A stretch of DNA of 64,000 bases from Xylocopa sonorina (GCF_050948175.1 NW_027490262.1:186001-250000); one strand, 5' to 3'. Shown: positions 13,956 through 29,772, counted from the first letter of the stretch. Translations and numbers: made by a program. The notes: generated by a model from the letters alone, not told the origin.

Positions 13956-16060
13956 GGAAGTGAATACGAGGTATACATGACACTTCGAAATGAGTATTAT
14001 ATCATATCACGAAACATAGAAATGGGATGCGATATCGCAAATTAAGAAGCATTAGTACTCTATTGCTTCGATACGTAGACATCTGCTAACGCTATCCTCT
14101 AGCAAGGAAGTGTCGCATTTACATCCGTTTGAAGTGAATACGAGTTATACATGACACTCCACAATGAATATTATATCTCATCCTGAAACATAGTAATGTG
14201 GAGCGATATCGCTGTTTAAGAAGCATCAGAACCCTATTGCTACGATAGGTAGATGTCTGCAAACGCTATTTCCTAGCATGGAAGTGTCGCATTTACATTC
14301 TTTTGAAGTGAATACGAGGTATACATAACACTCCACAATGAATATTATATCTTGTGATGAAACATAGAAATGAGATGCGATATCGCGATTTAAAAGGGCA
14401 CTAGAAATCTATTGGTACGATATGAAGACATCTGCAAACGCTATTTAATAGCAAGGAAGTGTCGCATTTACATTCATTTGTAGTTTATGCGAGGTATAAG
14501 TGACACTCCACAATGAATATTATATCTTATCATGAAACATAGAAATGAGATGCGATATTGCGATTTCAGAAGCATTTGAACCCTATTGCTCGATACGTAG
14601 ACATTTGCAAACGCTATTTCCTAGCAAGGATGTGTCGCATTTACATTCATTTGAAGTGTATGCGAGGTATACAAGACACTTCGCAATGAATATTATATCT
14701 TATCATGAAACATAGAAATGAGATGCGATATCGCGTTTTGAGAAGCATTAGAACTCCAATGCTACGATACGTAGACATCTGTAAACGCTATTTCCTAGAA
14801 AGGAAGTGCCGCATTTACATTCATTTGAAGTGTATGCGAGGTATACATGACACTTCGCAATGAATATTATATCTGATCATGAAACATAGAAATGAGCTGC
14901 GAAATCTTGTTTTAAGAAGCACTAGAACTCTACTAATACTATACGTAGTCATCTGCAAACGCTATTTCCTAGCAAGGAAGTGTCGCATTTACATTCATTT
15001 GAAGTGTATGCGAGGTATACAAGACACTTCGCAATGAATATTATATGTTATCATGAAACATAGAAATGAGATGCGATATTGCGATTTTAGAAGCATAGGA
15101 CCTCTATTGCTTCCATACGGAGACATCTGCAAACGCTAATTCCTGGCAAGGAAGAGTCGCATTCACATTCATTTGAAGAGAATACGAGGAATACATGTAA
15201 CTTCGCAATGAATATTATATCTTATCATGAAACATAGAAATGAGATGCGATATCGCGTTTTGAGAAGCATTAGAACTCTATTGCTACTATACGCAGACTT
15301 CGGCAAACGCTATTTCCTAGCAAGGAAGTGTCGCATTTACATTCGTTTGAAGTGAATACGAGGTATACATGTAACTTCGCAATGAATATTATATCTTATC
15401 ATGAAACATAGAAATGAAATACGGTATCCCGTTTTAAGCAGCATTAGAACACTATTGCTTCGATACGTAGACAGCTGCAAACGCTATTTCCTAGCAGGGA
15501 AGTGTCGCATTTTCATTCTTTTCAAGTGAATACGAGGTATACATGACATTTCGAAATGAATATTATTCCTTATCACGAAACATAGATATGAGATACGATA
15601 TCCCGTTTTAAGAAGCATTAGAATTCTATTGCTTCGTTACGTAGACATCTGCCTACGCTATTTCCTAGCAAGGGAGTTTCACTCTACATACATTTGAAGT
15701 GTATGCGAGGTATACAAGACACCTTCGCAATGAATATTATATCATATCATAAAACATAGAAATGAGATGCGATATCGCGTTTTGAGAAGCATTAGAACTC
15801 TATTGCTACACTACATAGACATCTGCCAACGCTATTTCCTAGCAAGGAAGTGACGCATTATCATCCTTTTGAAGTGAGTACGAGGTATACATAACACTCC
15901 ACAATGAATATTATATCTTATCATGAAACATAGAAATGAGATGCGATATCGCCAATTAAGGGATAATAGAACTCTATTTCCTCGATACGTGGACATGAGC
16001 AAACGCTACTTCCTAGCAAGGAAGTGTCACATTTACACTCTTTTGAAGTGGATACGAGGT
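13956..16060 (+). repeat. satellite, unordered monomers
   Basis: About twelve head-to-tail monomers with scattered substitutions and single-base indels, for example an extra c in gacaccttcgc near 15720. I found no larger period and no other feature. Confidence 0.75.
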
Positions 16061-17540
16061 ATACATGACACTCCGCAATGAATATTATATCTTATCATGA
16101 AAGATGGAAATGAGATGCGATATCGCTAATTAAGAAGCAATATATCTCTATTCCTTCAATACGTAGACATCTGCCAACGCTATTTCCTAGCAAGAAAGTG
16201 TCGCATTTACATTCATTTGAAGTGTATGCGAGGTATACATAACACTGCACAATGAATATTATATCTTATCATAAAACATGGAAATGAGATGCGACATCTC
16301 GTTTTAGGAAGCATTAGAACTCTATTGTTTCGATACGTAGACACCTGCCAACGCTATATCCTAGCAAGGAAGTGTCGCATTTACATTCTTTTGAGGTGAA
16401 TACGAGGTATACATGACACTTCGCAATGAATATTATATCTTATCATGAAGCATAGATATGAGATGCGATATCGCTATATAAGAAGCATTAGAACACTATT
16501 GCTACGATACGTAGACATCTGCCAACGATATTTTCTAGGAAGGAAGTGTCGCATTTACATTCATTTCAAGTGTATGGGAGGTATACAAGACACTTCGCAA
16601 TGAATATTATATCTTATCATGTTACATAGAAATGAGATGCGATATCGCGTTTTGAGAACATTAGAACTCTATTGCACCGATACGTAGACATATGCAAACT
16701 CTACTTCCTTGCAAGCTAGTGTCGCATTTACATTCTTCTGAAGTGAATACGAGGTATACATGACACTTCGCTATGAATATTATATCTTATTACGAAACAT
16801 AGAAATGAGATGTGATATCGCGATTTGAGAAGCATTAGAAACCTATTGCTTCGATATGTAGATATCTGCAAGCGCTATTTCCTAGCAAGGAAGTGTCGCA
16901 TTTACATTCTTTTGAAGTGAATTTGAGGTATACATGACACTTCGCAATGAATATTATATTTTATCATGAAACATAGAAATGAGATGCGATATCTTGTCTT
17001 AAGAAGCTTTAGACCTGTATTGCTACGATACCTAAACATCTGCAAACGCTATTTCCTAGCGAGAAAGTGTCGCATTTACATTCCTTTGAAGTGTTTGCGT
17101 GGTATACATGACACTCCGCAATGAATATTATATCTTATCATGAAAGATGGAAATGAGATGCGATATCGCTAATTAAGAAGCAATATATCTCTATTCCTTC
17201 AATACGTAGACATCTGCCAACGCTATTTCCTAGCAAGAAAGTGTCGCATTTACATTCATTTGAAGTGTATGCGAGGTATACATAACACTGCACAATGAAT
17301 ATTATATCTTATCATAAAACATGGAAATGAGATGCGACATCTCGTTTTAGGAAGCATTAGAACTCTATTGCTTCGATACGTAGACACCTGCCAACGCTAT
17401 ATCCTAGCAAGGAAGTGTCGCATTTACATTCTTTTGAGGTGAATACGAGGTATACATGACACTTCGCAATGAATATTATATCTTATCATGAAGCATAGAT
17501 ATGAGATGCGATATCGCTATATAAGAAGCATTAGAACACG
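16061..17540 (+). repeat. 6-mer offset duplication (1043 bp)
   Basis: The block at about 16061-16498 recurs at about 17104-17540. The marker gaaagatggaaatg is at 16099 and 17142, 1043 bp apart (six monomers). The shared segment spans about 2.5 monomers, including the unusual aattaagaagcaatatatct and ctattccttcaatacg variants. Confidence 0.85.
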
Positions 17541-20500
17541 CTTGCTACGATACGTAGACATCTGCAAACTCTATTTCCTAGCAAGGAAGTGTCGCATTTA
17601 CATTCATTTGAAGTGAATGCGAGGAATACATGAAACTTCGCAATGAATATTATATCTTATCATGAAACATAGAAATGTGATGTGATATCGCGTTTTAAGA
17701 AGCATTAGAACTCTATTGCTACGATACGTAGACATCTGCAAACGTTATTTCCTAGCAAGGAAGTGTCGCATTTACATTCATTTGAAGTGAATACGAGGAA
17801 TACATGAAACTTCACAATGAATATTATATAAATCATGAAACATAGCAATGTGATGTGATATCGCGTTTTAAGAAGCATTAGAACTCTATTGCTACGATAC
17901 GTAGACATCTGCAAACGTTATTTGCTAGCAAGGGAGTGTCGCATTTACATTTTTCTGAAGTGAATACAAGGTACACATGACACTTCGCAATTAATACTAT
18001 ATCTTATCATGAAACATAGATATGAGATGCGATATCCCATTTCAAGAAGCATTACAACTCTATTGCTACGATACGTAGACATCTGCAAACTCTATTTCCT
18101 AGCAAGGAAGTGTCGCATTTACATTCATTTGAAGTGAATACGAGGAATACATGAAACTTCGCAATGAATATTATTACTTATCATGAAACATAGGAATGTG
18201 ATATGATATCGCGTTTTAAGAAGCATTAGAACTCTATTGCTACGATACGTAGACATCTGCAAACGTTATTTGCTAGCAAGGAAGTGTCGCATTTACATTC
18301 ATTTGAAGTCTATGCGATGTATACGTGACACTTCGCAATAAATATTATATCTTATCATGAAACATAGAAATGAGATGCGATATCGCGTTTTGAGATGCAA
18401 TAGAAATATAATGCTACGATACGCAGAAATCTGCAAACGCTATTTCCTAGCAAGGAAGTGTCGCATTAACATTCTTTTGAAGTGTATGCGAGGTATACAT
18501 AACACTTCGCAATGAATATTATATCTAATCGTGAAACATATATATGAGATGCGATCTCGCGATATAAGAAGCATTAGAACTCTATTGCTACGATACGTAG
18601 ACATCTGCAAACGTTATTTCCTAGCAAGGAAGTGTCGCATTTACATTCATTTGAAGTGTATGCGAGGTATACATAACACTTCGCAATGAATATTATATGT
18701 TATCATGAAACATAGAAATGAGATGCGATATCTCGTTTTAAGAAGCATTATAACACGCTTGCTACGATACGTAGACATCTGCAAACTCTATTTCCTAGCA
18801 AGGAAGTGTCGCATTTACATTCATTTGAAGTGAATACGAGGAATACATGAAACTTCGCAATGAATATTATATCTTATCATGAAACATAGAAATGTGATGT
18901 GATATCGCGTTCTAAGAAGCATTAGAACTCGATTGCTACGATACGTAGACATCTGCAAACGTTATTTGCTAGCAAGGGAGTGTCGCATTTACATTCATTT
19001 GAAGTGTATGCGAGGTATACATAACACTTCGCAATGAATATTATATGTTATCATGAAACATAGAAATGAGATGCGATATCTCGTTTTAAGAATCATTAGA
19101 ACTCTATTGCTACGATACGTAGACATCTGCAAACGTCATTTGCTAGCAAGGAAGTGTCGCATTTACATTCATTTGATGTGTATGCGATGTATACGTGACA
19201 CTTCGCAATAAATATTATATCTTATCATGAAACATAGAAATGAGATGCGATATCGCGTTTTGAGATGCAATAGAAATATAATGCTACGATACGCAGAAAT
19301 CTGCAAACGCTATTTCCTAGCAAGGAAGTGTCGCATTAACATTCTTTTGAAGTGTATGCGAGGTATACATAACACTTCGCAATAAATATTATATCTTTTC
19401 ATGAAACATAGAAATGAGATGCGATATCGCGTTTTGAGATGCAATAGAAATCTAATGCTACGATACGCAGAAATCTGCAAACGCTATTTCCTAGCAAGGA
19501 AGTGTCGCATTTACATTTTTTTGAGGTGAATACGAGGTGTACATAACACTCCACAATGAATATTATATCTTATCGTGAAACATAGATCTGAGATTCGATC
19601 TTGCGATATAAGAAGCATAAGAACTCTATTGCTACGATACGTAGACATCTGCAAACGCTATTTCCTAGCAAGGAAGTGTCGCATTTACATTCTTTTGAAG
19701 TGAATGCGAGGTATACATGACACTTCGCAATTAATATTATATCTTATCATGAAACATGGAAATGAGATGCGATATCCCGTTTCAAGAAGCATTAGAACTC
19801 TATTGCTTCGATACGTAGACATCTGCAATCGCTACTTCCTAGCAAGGAACTGTCGCATTTACATTCATTTGAAGTGTATGCGAGGTATACATAACACTTC
19901 GCAATGAATATAATATCTTATCGTGAAACATAGATATGAGATGCGATCTCGCGATATAAGAAGCATTAGAACTATATTGCTACGATACGTAGACATCTGC
20001 AAACGTTATTTCCTAGCAAGGAAGTGTCGCATTTACATTCATTTGAAGTGTATGCGAGGTATACATAACACTTCGCAATGAATATTATATGTTATCATGA
20101 AACATAGAAATGAGATGCGATATCTCGTTTTAGGAATCATTAGAACTCTATTGCTACGATACGTAGACATCTGCAAACGTTATTTGCTAGCAAGGAAGTG
20201 TCGCATTTAGATTCATTTGAAGTGTATGCGATGTATACGTGACTCATCGCAATAAATATTATATCTTATCATGAAACATAGAAACGAGATGCGATATCGC
20301 GTTTTGAGATGCAATAGAATTATAATGCTACGATACGCAGAAATCTGCAAACGCTATTACCTAGCAAGGAAGTGTCGCATTAACATTCTTTTGAAGTGTA
20401 TGCGAGGTATACATAACACTTCGCAATGAATATTATATGTTGTCACGAAACATAGAAATGAGATGCGATATCTCGTTTTAAGAAGCATTATAACACGCTT

Positions 20501-23500
20501 GCTACGATACGTAGTCATCTGCAAACGCTATTTCCTAGCAAGGAAGTGTCGCATTTACATTCTTTTGAGGTGAATACGAGGTATGCATAACACTCCACAA
20601 TGAATATTATATCTTGTCGTGAGACATAGATATGAGATTCGATCTTGCGATATGAGAAGCATAAGAACTCTATTGCTACGATACGTAGACATCTGCAAAC
20701 GCTATTTCCTAGCAAGGAAGTGTCGCATTTACATTCTTTTGAAGTGAATGCGAGGTATACATGACACTTCGCAATTTATATTATATCTTATCATGAAACA
20801 TAGAAATGAGATGCGATGTCCCGGTACAAGAAGCATTAGAACTCTATTGCTTCGATACGCAGACATCTGCAATCGCTACTTCCTAGCAAGGAACTGTCGC
20901 ATTTACATTCATTTGAAGTGTATGCGAGGTATACATAACACTTCGCAATGAATATTATATTTTATCGTGAAACATAGATATAAGATGCGATATCGCGTTT
21001 TGAGATGCAATAGAAATATAATGCTACGATACGCAGAAATCTGCAAACGCTATTTCCTAGCAAGGAAGTGTCGCATTAACATTCTTTTGAAGTGTATGCG
21101 AGGTATACATAACACTTCGCAATGAATATTATATGTTGTCACGAAACATAGAAATGAGATGCGATATCTCGTTTTAAGAAGCATTATAACACGCTTGCTA
21201 CGATACGTAGACATCTGCAAACTCTATTTCCTAGCAAGGAAGTGTCGCATTTACATTCATTTGAAGTGAATACGAGGAATACATGAAACTTCGCAATGAA
21301 TATTATATCTTATCATGAAACATAGAAATGTGATGTGATATCGCGTTTTGAGAAGCATTAGAACTCTATTGCTACGATAGGTAGACATCGTGCAAACGTT
21401 ATCTGCTAGCAAGGGAGTGTCGCATTTACATTCTTCTGAAGTGAATACAAGGTATACATGACAATTCGCAATTAATACTATATCTTATCATGAAACATAG
21501 ATATGAGATGCGATATCCCATTTCAAGAAGCATTACAACTCTATTGCTACGATACGTAGACATCTGCAAACACTATTTCCTAGAAAGGAAGTGTCGCATT
21601 TACATTCATTTGAAGTGTATGCGAGGTATACATAACACTTCGCAATGAATATTATATGTTGTCATGAAACATAGAAATGAGATGCGATATCTCGTTTTAT
21701 GAAGCATTATAACACGCTTGCTACGATACGTAGACATCTGCAAACTCTATTTCCTAGCAAGGAAGTGTCGCATTTACATTCTTCTGAAGTGAATACAAGG
21801 TACACATGACACTTCGCAATTAATATTTTATCTTACCATGAAACATAGTAATGAGATTTGATATCGCGTTTTGAGAAGCATTAGAACTCTATTGTTACTA
21901 TACGTAGACATCTGCAAACGCTATTTCCTAGCAAGGAAGTGTCGCATTTACATTCATTTGAAGTGTATGCGAGGTATACGTGATACTTCGCAATGAATAA
22001 TATATCGTACCATGAAACATAGGAATGAGATGCGGTATCTCGTTCTAAGAAGCATTAGAACTCTTTTGCTTCGATACGTAGACATCTGCAAACGCTATTT
22101 CCTAGCAAGGAAGTGTCGCATTTACATTCATTTGAAGTGTATGCGATGTATACGTGATACTTCGCAATGAATAATATATCGTACCATGAAACATAGGAAT
22201 GAGATGCGGTATCTCGTTCTAAGAAGCATTAGAACTCTTTTGCTTCGATACGTAGACATCTGCAAACGCTATTTCCTAGCAAGGAAGTGTCGCATTTACA
22301 TTCATTTGAAGTGTATGCGAGGTATACATAACACTTCGCAATGAATATTATATCTCATCGCGAAACATAGATATGAGATGCGATCTCGCGTTTTAAGAAG
22401 CATTAGAACACTATTGCTACGATACGTAGACATCAGCAAACGTTATTTGCTAGCAAGGAAGTGTCGCATTTACATTCATTTGAAGTGTATGCGATGTATA
22501 CGTGACACTTCGCAATAAATATTATATCTTATCATGAAACATAGAAATGAGATGCGATATCGCGTTTTGAGATGCAATAGAAATATAATGCTACGATACG
22601 CAGAAATCTGCAAACGCTATTTCCTAGCAAGGAAGTGTCGCATTAACATTCTTTTGAAGTGTATGCGAGGCATACATAACACTTTGCAATGAATATTATA
22701 TGTTGTCACGAAACATAGAAATGAGATGCGATATCTCGTTTTAAGAAGCATTATAACACGCTTGCTACGATACGTAGACATCTGCAAACTATATTTCCTA
22801 GCAAGGAAGTGTCGCATTTACATTCATTTGAAGTGAATACGAGGAATACATGAAACTTCGCAATGAATATTATTTCTTATCGTGAAGCATAGAAATGAGA
22901 TGCGATATTCCGTTTCAAGAAGCATTAGAACTCTATTGCTTCGATACGTAGACGTCTGCAAACGCTATTTCCTAGCAAGGAACTGTCGCATTTACATTCA
23001 TTTAAAGTGTATGCGATGTATACGTGACACTTCGCAATAAATATTATATCTTTTCATGAAACATAGAAATGAGATGCGATATCGCGTTTTGAGATGCAAT
23101 AGAAACCTAATGCTACGATATGCAGAAATCTGCAAACGCTATTTCCTAGCAAGGAAGTGTCGCATTTACATTCTTTTGAGGCGAATACGATGTATACATA
23201 ACACTCCACAATGAATATTATATCTTATCGTGAAACATAGATCTGAGATTCGACCTTGCGATATAAGAAGCATAAGAACTCTATTGCTACGATACGTAGA
23301 CATCTGCCAACACTATTTCCTAGCAAGGAAGTGTCGCATTTACATTCATTTGAAGTGTATGCAAGGTATACATAACACTTCGCAATGAATATTATATGTT
23401 ATCATGAAACATAGAAATGAGGTGCGATATATCGTTTTATGAATCATTATGACACGCTTGCTACGATACGTAGACATCTGCAAACGCTATTTCCTAGCAG

Positions 23501-26500
23501 GGAAGAGTAGCATTTACATTCCTCTGAAGTGAATACAAGGTATACGTGAATCTTCGCAATGAATAATAGATCTTATCATGAAACATAGATATGAGATGCG
23601 ATATCCCATTTCAAGGAGCATTACAAATCTATTGCTACGATACGTAGACATCTGCAAACTCGATTTGCTAGCAAGGAAGTGACGCATTTACATTCTTCTG
23701 AAGTGAATACAAGGTATACATGACACTTCGCAATTAATATTATATCCTATCATGAAACGTAGAAATGAGATGCGATATCTGGTTTTAAGAAGCATTATAA
23801 CACGCTTGCTACGATACGTAGACATCTGCAAACGTTATTTCCTAGCAAGGAAGTGTCGCATTTACATTCTTTTGAAGTGAATGCGAGGTATACATGACAC
23901 TTCGCAATTTATATTATATCTTATCATGAAACATAGACATGAGATGCGATATCCCGGTTCAAGAAACATTAGAACTCTATTGCTTCGATACGTAGACATC
24001 TGCAATCGCTACGTCCTAGCAAGGAACTGTCGCATTTACATTCATTTGAAGTGTATGCGAGGAATACATAACACTTCGCAATGAATATTATATCTTATCG
24101 TGAAACATAGATGTGAGATGCGATATCGCGCTTTGAGATGCAATAGAAATATAATGCTACGATACGCAGAAATCTGCAAACGCTATTTGCTAGCAAGGAA
24201 GTGTCGCATTTACATTCATTTGAAGTGTATGCAAGGTGTACATAACACTTCGCAATGAATATTATATGTTATCACGAAACATAGAAATGAGGTGCGATAT
24301 ATCGTTTTATGAATCATTATGACACGCTTGCTACGATACGTAGACATCTGCAAACGCTATTTCCTAGCAGGGAAGAGTAGCATTTACATTCCTCTGAAGT
24401 GAATACAAGGTATACGTGAATCTTCGCAATGAATAATATATCTTATCATGAAACATAGATATGAGATGCGATATCCCATTTCAAGGAGCATTACAACTCT
24501 ATTGCTACGATACGTAGACATCTGCAAACTCTATTTGCTAGGAAGGAAGTGTCGCATTTACATTCTTCTGAAGTGAATACAAGGTATACATGACACTTCG
24601 CAATTAATATTATATCCTATCATGAATCATAGAAATGAGATGCGATATCTCGTTTTAAGAAGCATTATAACACACTTGCTACGATACGTAGACGTCTGCA
24701 AACGCTATTTCCTAGCAAGGCAGTGTCGCATTTACATTCATTTGAAGTGTATGCGATGTATACGTGACACTTCACAATAAATATTATATCTTATCATGAA
24801 ACATAGAAATGAGATGCGATATCGCGTTTTGGGATGCAATAGAAACCTAATGCTACGATACGCAGAAATCTGCAAACGCTATTTCCTAGCAAGGGAGTGC
24901 CGCATTTACATTCTTCTGAAGTGAATACAAGGTATACATGACACTTCGCAATTAATATTTTATCTTACCATGAAACATAGTAATGAGATTTGATATCGCG
25001 TTTTGAGATGCATTAGAACTCTATTGTTACTATACGTAGACATCTGCAAACGCTATTTCCTAGCAAGGAAGTGTCGCATTTACATTCATTTAAAGTGTAT
25101 GCGATGTATACGTGACACTTCGCAATAAATATTATATCTTTTCATGAAACATAGAAATAAGATGCGATATCGCGTTTTGAGATGCAATAGAAACCTAATG
25201 CTACGATATGCAGAAATCTGCAAACGCTATTTCCTAGCAAGGAAGTGTCGCATTTACATTCTTTTGAGGCGAATACGATGTATACATAACACTCCTCAAT
25301 GAATATTATATCTTATCGTGAAACATAGATCTGAGATTCGATCTTGCGATATAAGAAGCATAAGAACTCTATTGCTACGATACGTAGACATCTGCCAACA
25401 CTATTTCCTAGCAAGGAAGTGTCGCATTTACATTCATTTGAAGTGTATGCAAGGTATACATAACACTTCGCAATGAATATTATATGTTATCATGAAACAT
25501 AGAAATGAGGTGCGATATATCGTTTTATGAATCATTATGACACGCTTGCTACGATACGTAGACATCTGCAAACGCTATTTCCTAGCAGGGAAGAGTAGCA
25601 TTTACATTCCTCTGAAGTGAATACGAGGTATACGTGAATCTTCGCAATGAATAATATATCTTATCATGAAACATAGATATGAGATGCGATATCCCATTTC
25701 AAGGAGCATTACAACTCTATTGCTACGATACGTAGACATCTGCAAACTCTATTTGCTAGCAAGGAAGTGTCGCATTTACATTCTTCTGAAGTGAATACAA
25801 GGTATACATGACACTTCGCAATTAATATTATATCCTATCATGATTCATAGAAATGAGATGCGATATCTCGTTTTAAGAAGCATTATAACACGCTTGCTAC
25901 GATACGTAGACGTCTGCAAACGCTATTTCCTAGCAAGGCAGTGTCGCATTTACATTCATTTGAAGTGTATGCGATGTATACGTGACACTTCACAATAAAT
26001 ATTATATCTTATCATGAAACATAGAAATGAGATGCGATATCGCGTTTTGGGATGCAATAGAAATCTAATGCTACGATACGCAGAAATCTGCAAACGCTAT
26101 TTCCTAGCAAGGGAGTGTCGCATTTACATTCTTCTGAAGTGAATACAAGGTATACATGACACTTCGCAATTAATATTTCATCTTACCATGAAACATAGTA
26201 ATGAGATTTGATATCGCGTTTTGAGATGCATTAGAACTCTATTGTTACTATACGTAGACATCTGCAAACGCTATTTCCTAGCAAGGAAGTGTCGCATTTA
26301 CATTCATTTGGCGTGTATGCGAGGTATACGTGATACTTCGCAATGAATAATATATCGTACCATGAAACATAGGAATGAGATGCGGTATCTCGTTCTAAGA
26401 AGCATTAGAACTCTTTTGCTTCGATACGTAGACATCTGCAAACGCTATTTCCTAGCAAGGAAGTGTCGCATTTACATTCATTTGAAGTGTATGCGATGTA

Positions 26501-29500
26501 TACGTGACACTTCGCAATAAATATTATATCTTATCATGAAACATAGAAATGTAATGCGATATCGCGTTTCGAGATGCAACAGAAACCTAATGCTACGATA
26601 CGCTGAAATCTGCAAACGCTATTTCCTAGCAAGGAAGTGTCGCATTTACATTCTTTTGAGGTGAATACGAGGTGTACATAACACTCCACAATGAATATTA
26701 TATCTTATCGTGAAACATAGATCTGAGATTCGATCTTGCGATATAAAAAGCATAAGAACTATATTGCTACGATACGTAGACATCTGCAAACGCTATTTGC
26801 TAGCAAGGAAGTGTCGCATTTACATTCTTTTGAAGTGAATGCGAGGTATACATGACACTTCGCAATTAATATTATATCTCATCATGAAACACAGTAATGA
26901 GATTCGATATCCCGTTTCAAGAAGCATTAGAACTCTATTACTACGATACGTAGAAATCTGCAAACGCTATTTCCTAGGAAGGAAGAGTCGCATTTACATT
27001 CTTTTGAGGTGAATACGAGGTATAAATAACACTCCACAATGAATATTATATCTTATCGTGAAACATAGAAATGTGATATGATATCGCGTTTTAAGAAGCA
27101 TTGGATCTCTATTGCTACGATACGCAGACATCTGCAAACGTTATTTCCTAGCAAGGAAGTGTCGCATTTACATTCTTCTGAAGTGAATACAAGGTATACA
27201 TGACACTTCGCAATTAATATTATATCTTATCATGAAACATAGAAATGAGATGCGATATCCCGTTTCAAGAAGCATTAGAACTCTATTGTTTCGATACGTA
27301 GACATCTGCAATAGCTACTTCCTAGCAAGGAAGTGTCGCATTTACATTCATTTGAAGTGTATGCGAGGTATACATAACACTTCGCAATGAATATTATATG
27401 TTATCATGAAACATAGAAATGAGATGCGATATCTCGTTATAAGAAGCATTATAACACGATTGCTACGATACGTAGACATCTGCAAACGCTAATTCCTAGC
27501 AAGGAAGTGTCGCATTTACATTCATTTGAAGTGAATACGAGGAATACATGAAACTTCGCAATGAATATTATATCTTATCATGAAACATAGAAATGAGATG
27601 CGATATCCCGTTTCAAGAAGCATTAGAACTCTATTGCTTCGATACGTAGACATCTGCAATAGCTACTTCCTAGCAAGGAAATGTCGCATTTACATTCATT
27701 TGATGTGTATGCGAGGTATACATAACACTTCGCAATGAATATTATATGTTATCATGAAACATAGAAATGAGATGCGATATCTCGTTATAAGAAGCATTAT
27801 AACACGATTGCTACGATACGTATACATCTGCAAACGCTAATTCCTAGCAAGGAAGTGTCGCATTTACATTCATTTGAAGTGAATACGAGGAATACATGAA
27901 ACTTCGCAATGAATATTATATCTTATCACGAAACATATAAATGTGATGTGATATCGCGTTTTAAGAAGCAATAGAACTCTATTGCTGCGAAACGTAGATA
28001 TCTGCGAACGCCATTTAATAGAAAGGAAGTGTCGCATTTACATTCTTTTCAAGTGAATACGAGGTATACATAACACTCCACAAAGAATATTATATCTTAT
28101 CACGAAACATAGTAATGGGATGCGATTTCGCGATTTAAGAAGCATTAGAACTTTATTGCTTCGATACGTAGACATCTGCAAACGCTATTTCCTAGCAAGG
28201 AAGTGTCGCATTTACATTCATCCCAAGTGTATGCGAGGTATACGTGATACTTCGCAATGAATAATATATCTTACCATGAAACACAGGAATGGGATGCGAT
28301 ATCTCGTTTTAAGAAGCATTAGAATTCTTTTGCTTCGATACGTACACATCTGCAAACGCTGTTTCCTAGCAAGGAAGTGTCGCATTTACATTCTTCTGAA
28401 GTGTATGCGAGGTATAAGTGATTCTTCGCAATGAATACTATATCCTATCATGAAACATAGAAACGAGATGTGACATCCCGTTTCAAGAAGCATTAGAACT
28501 CTATTGCTTCGATACGTAGACATCAGCAATCGCTATTTCCTAGCAAGGAAGTGTCGCATTTACATTGATTTGAGGTAAATACGAGGAATACATGAAACTT
28601 CACAATGAATATTATATCTTATCATGAAACATAGAAATGAGATGCGATATCGCGTTTTGGGATGCAATAGAAATCTAATGCTACGATACGCAGAAATCTG
28701 CAAACGCTATTTCCTAGCAAGGAAGTGTCGCATTTACATTCTTTTGAGGTGAATACGAGGTATAAATAACACTCCACAATGAATATTATATCTTATCGTG
28801 AAACATAGAAATGTGATGTGATATCGCGTTTTAAGAAGCAATAGAACTCTATTGCTGCGAAACGTAGATATCTGCGAACGCCATTTAATAGAAAGGAAGT
28901 GTCGCATTTACATTCTTTTGAAGTGAATACGAGGTATACACTACACTTCGCAATGAATATTATATCTTATCACGAAACATAGAAATGAGATGCGATGTGG
29001 CGTTTTCAGAAGCATTAGAACTCTATTGCTACGATACGTAAACATCTGCAGACACTATTGCCTAGTAAGGAAGTGTCGCATTTACATTCTTTTGAAGTGA
29101 ATACGAGGTATACACAACACTCCACAATGAATATTATATCTTATCATGAAGCATAGAAATGAGGAGCGATTTCGCGTTTTAAGAAGCATTAGAACTCTAT
29201 TGCTTCGATACGTAAACATCTGCAGACGCTATTACCTAGGAAGGAAGTGTCGCATTTACAATCTGTTGAAGTGAATACGAGGTATACATAACACTCCAGA
29301 ATGAATATTATATCTTATCATGAAACATAGAAATGAGATGCAATATGGCGTTTTCAGAAGCATTAGAACTCTATTGCTACGATACGTAGACACCTGCAGA
29401 CACTATTTCCTAGTAAGGAAGTGTCGCTTTTACATTCTTTTGAAGTGAATACGAGGTATACATAGCACTCCACAATGAATATTATATCTTCTCATCTAAC

Positions 29501-29638
29501 GTAGAATTGAGCTGCGATATCGCGATTTAAGAGGCATTGGAATACTATTGCTTCGATACGTAGACATCTGCAAACGCTACTTCCTTGGAAGGATGTGTCG
29601 CATTTATATTCTTTTGAAGTGAATACGAGGTATACATA
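17541..29638 (+). repeat. homogenised satellite block with 5-, 7- and 12-mer repeats
   Basis: A small set of monomer types is reused here. The type with tgagatgcaatagaaat and cgcagaaatctg occurs at 18391, 19261, 20305, 21001 and 22568, spaced by 5, 6, 4 and 9 monomers. The ggtgcgatatatcg type is at 23421, 24291 and 25509, offsets of 870 and 1218 bp (2088 overall). The attgttactatacg type is at 21891, 25023 and 26241, offsets of exactly 3132 and 1218. Blocks at about 24190-25105 and 25408-26323 are near-identical. From about 28.5 kb the monomers return to the older, mixed type. No gene is seen. Confidence 0.88.
29635..29638. other. target site duplication, copy 1 left (cata)
   Basis: The satellite reads ggtatacata up to the first LTR base, and the right flank begins cataacactccac at 38661. 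Removing the element and one cata restores the monomer sequence gaggtatacataacactcc. This fixes the element ends and shows a 4-bp duplication. Confidence 0.95.
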
Positions 29639-29772
29639 TGTCACGTCCCGAGGTGCGGTTGCGCTCGCAACGGTGGCACAAAGTCGTAACCGTTCCCGAA
29701 AATAACGCGAATTGCGTCCGGACCGGGTTCGTTGGCGTTTCGGACTCGATAAAACAGTAATTAACACTAAAC

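Larger units (their letters stand above)
1..29638 (+). repeat. 174-bp satellite array, left block (about 170 monomers)
   Basis: Head-to-tail tandem repeat. The landmark ggaagtgtcgcatttac recurs at 198, 372, 546, 720, 891 and 1066 and continues to the retrotransposon, so the period is 174 bp with small indels. Each monomer carries, in order, a cactccac or cacttcgc box, atgaatattatatcttatca, gcgatatcgc, a dyad gaagcattaga/tctattgcttc, cgatacgtagacatctg, and tttcctagcaaggaagtg. All copies point the same way. No gene is visible. Because 174 equals 58 codons, chance reading frames of 60-100 codons recur, but they carry no conserved protein feature. The left 16 kb is visibly more varied than 17.5-28.5 kb. 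Confidence 0.97.

Noticed and set aside
1..29638. CRISPR array
   Set aside because: The repeat unit is continuous with no unique spacers, the period is 174 bp, and the context is eukaryotic.
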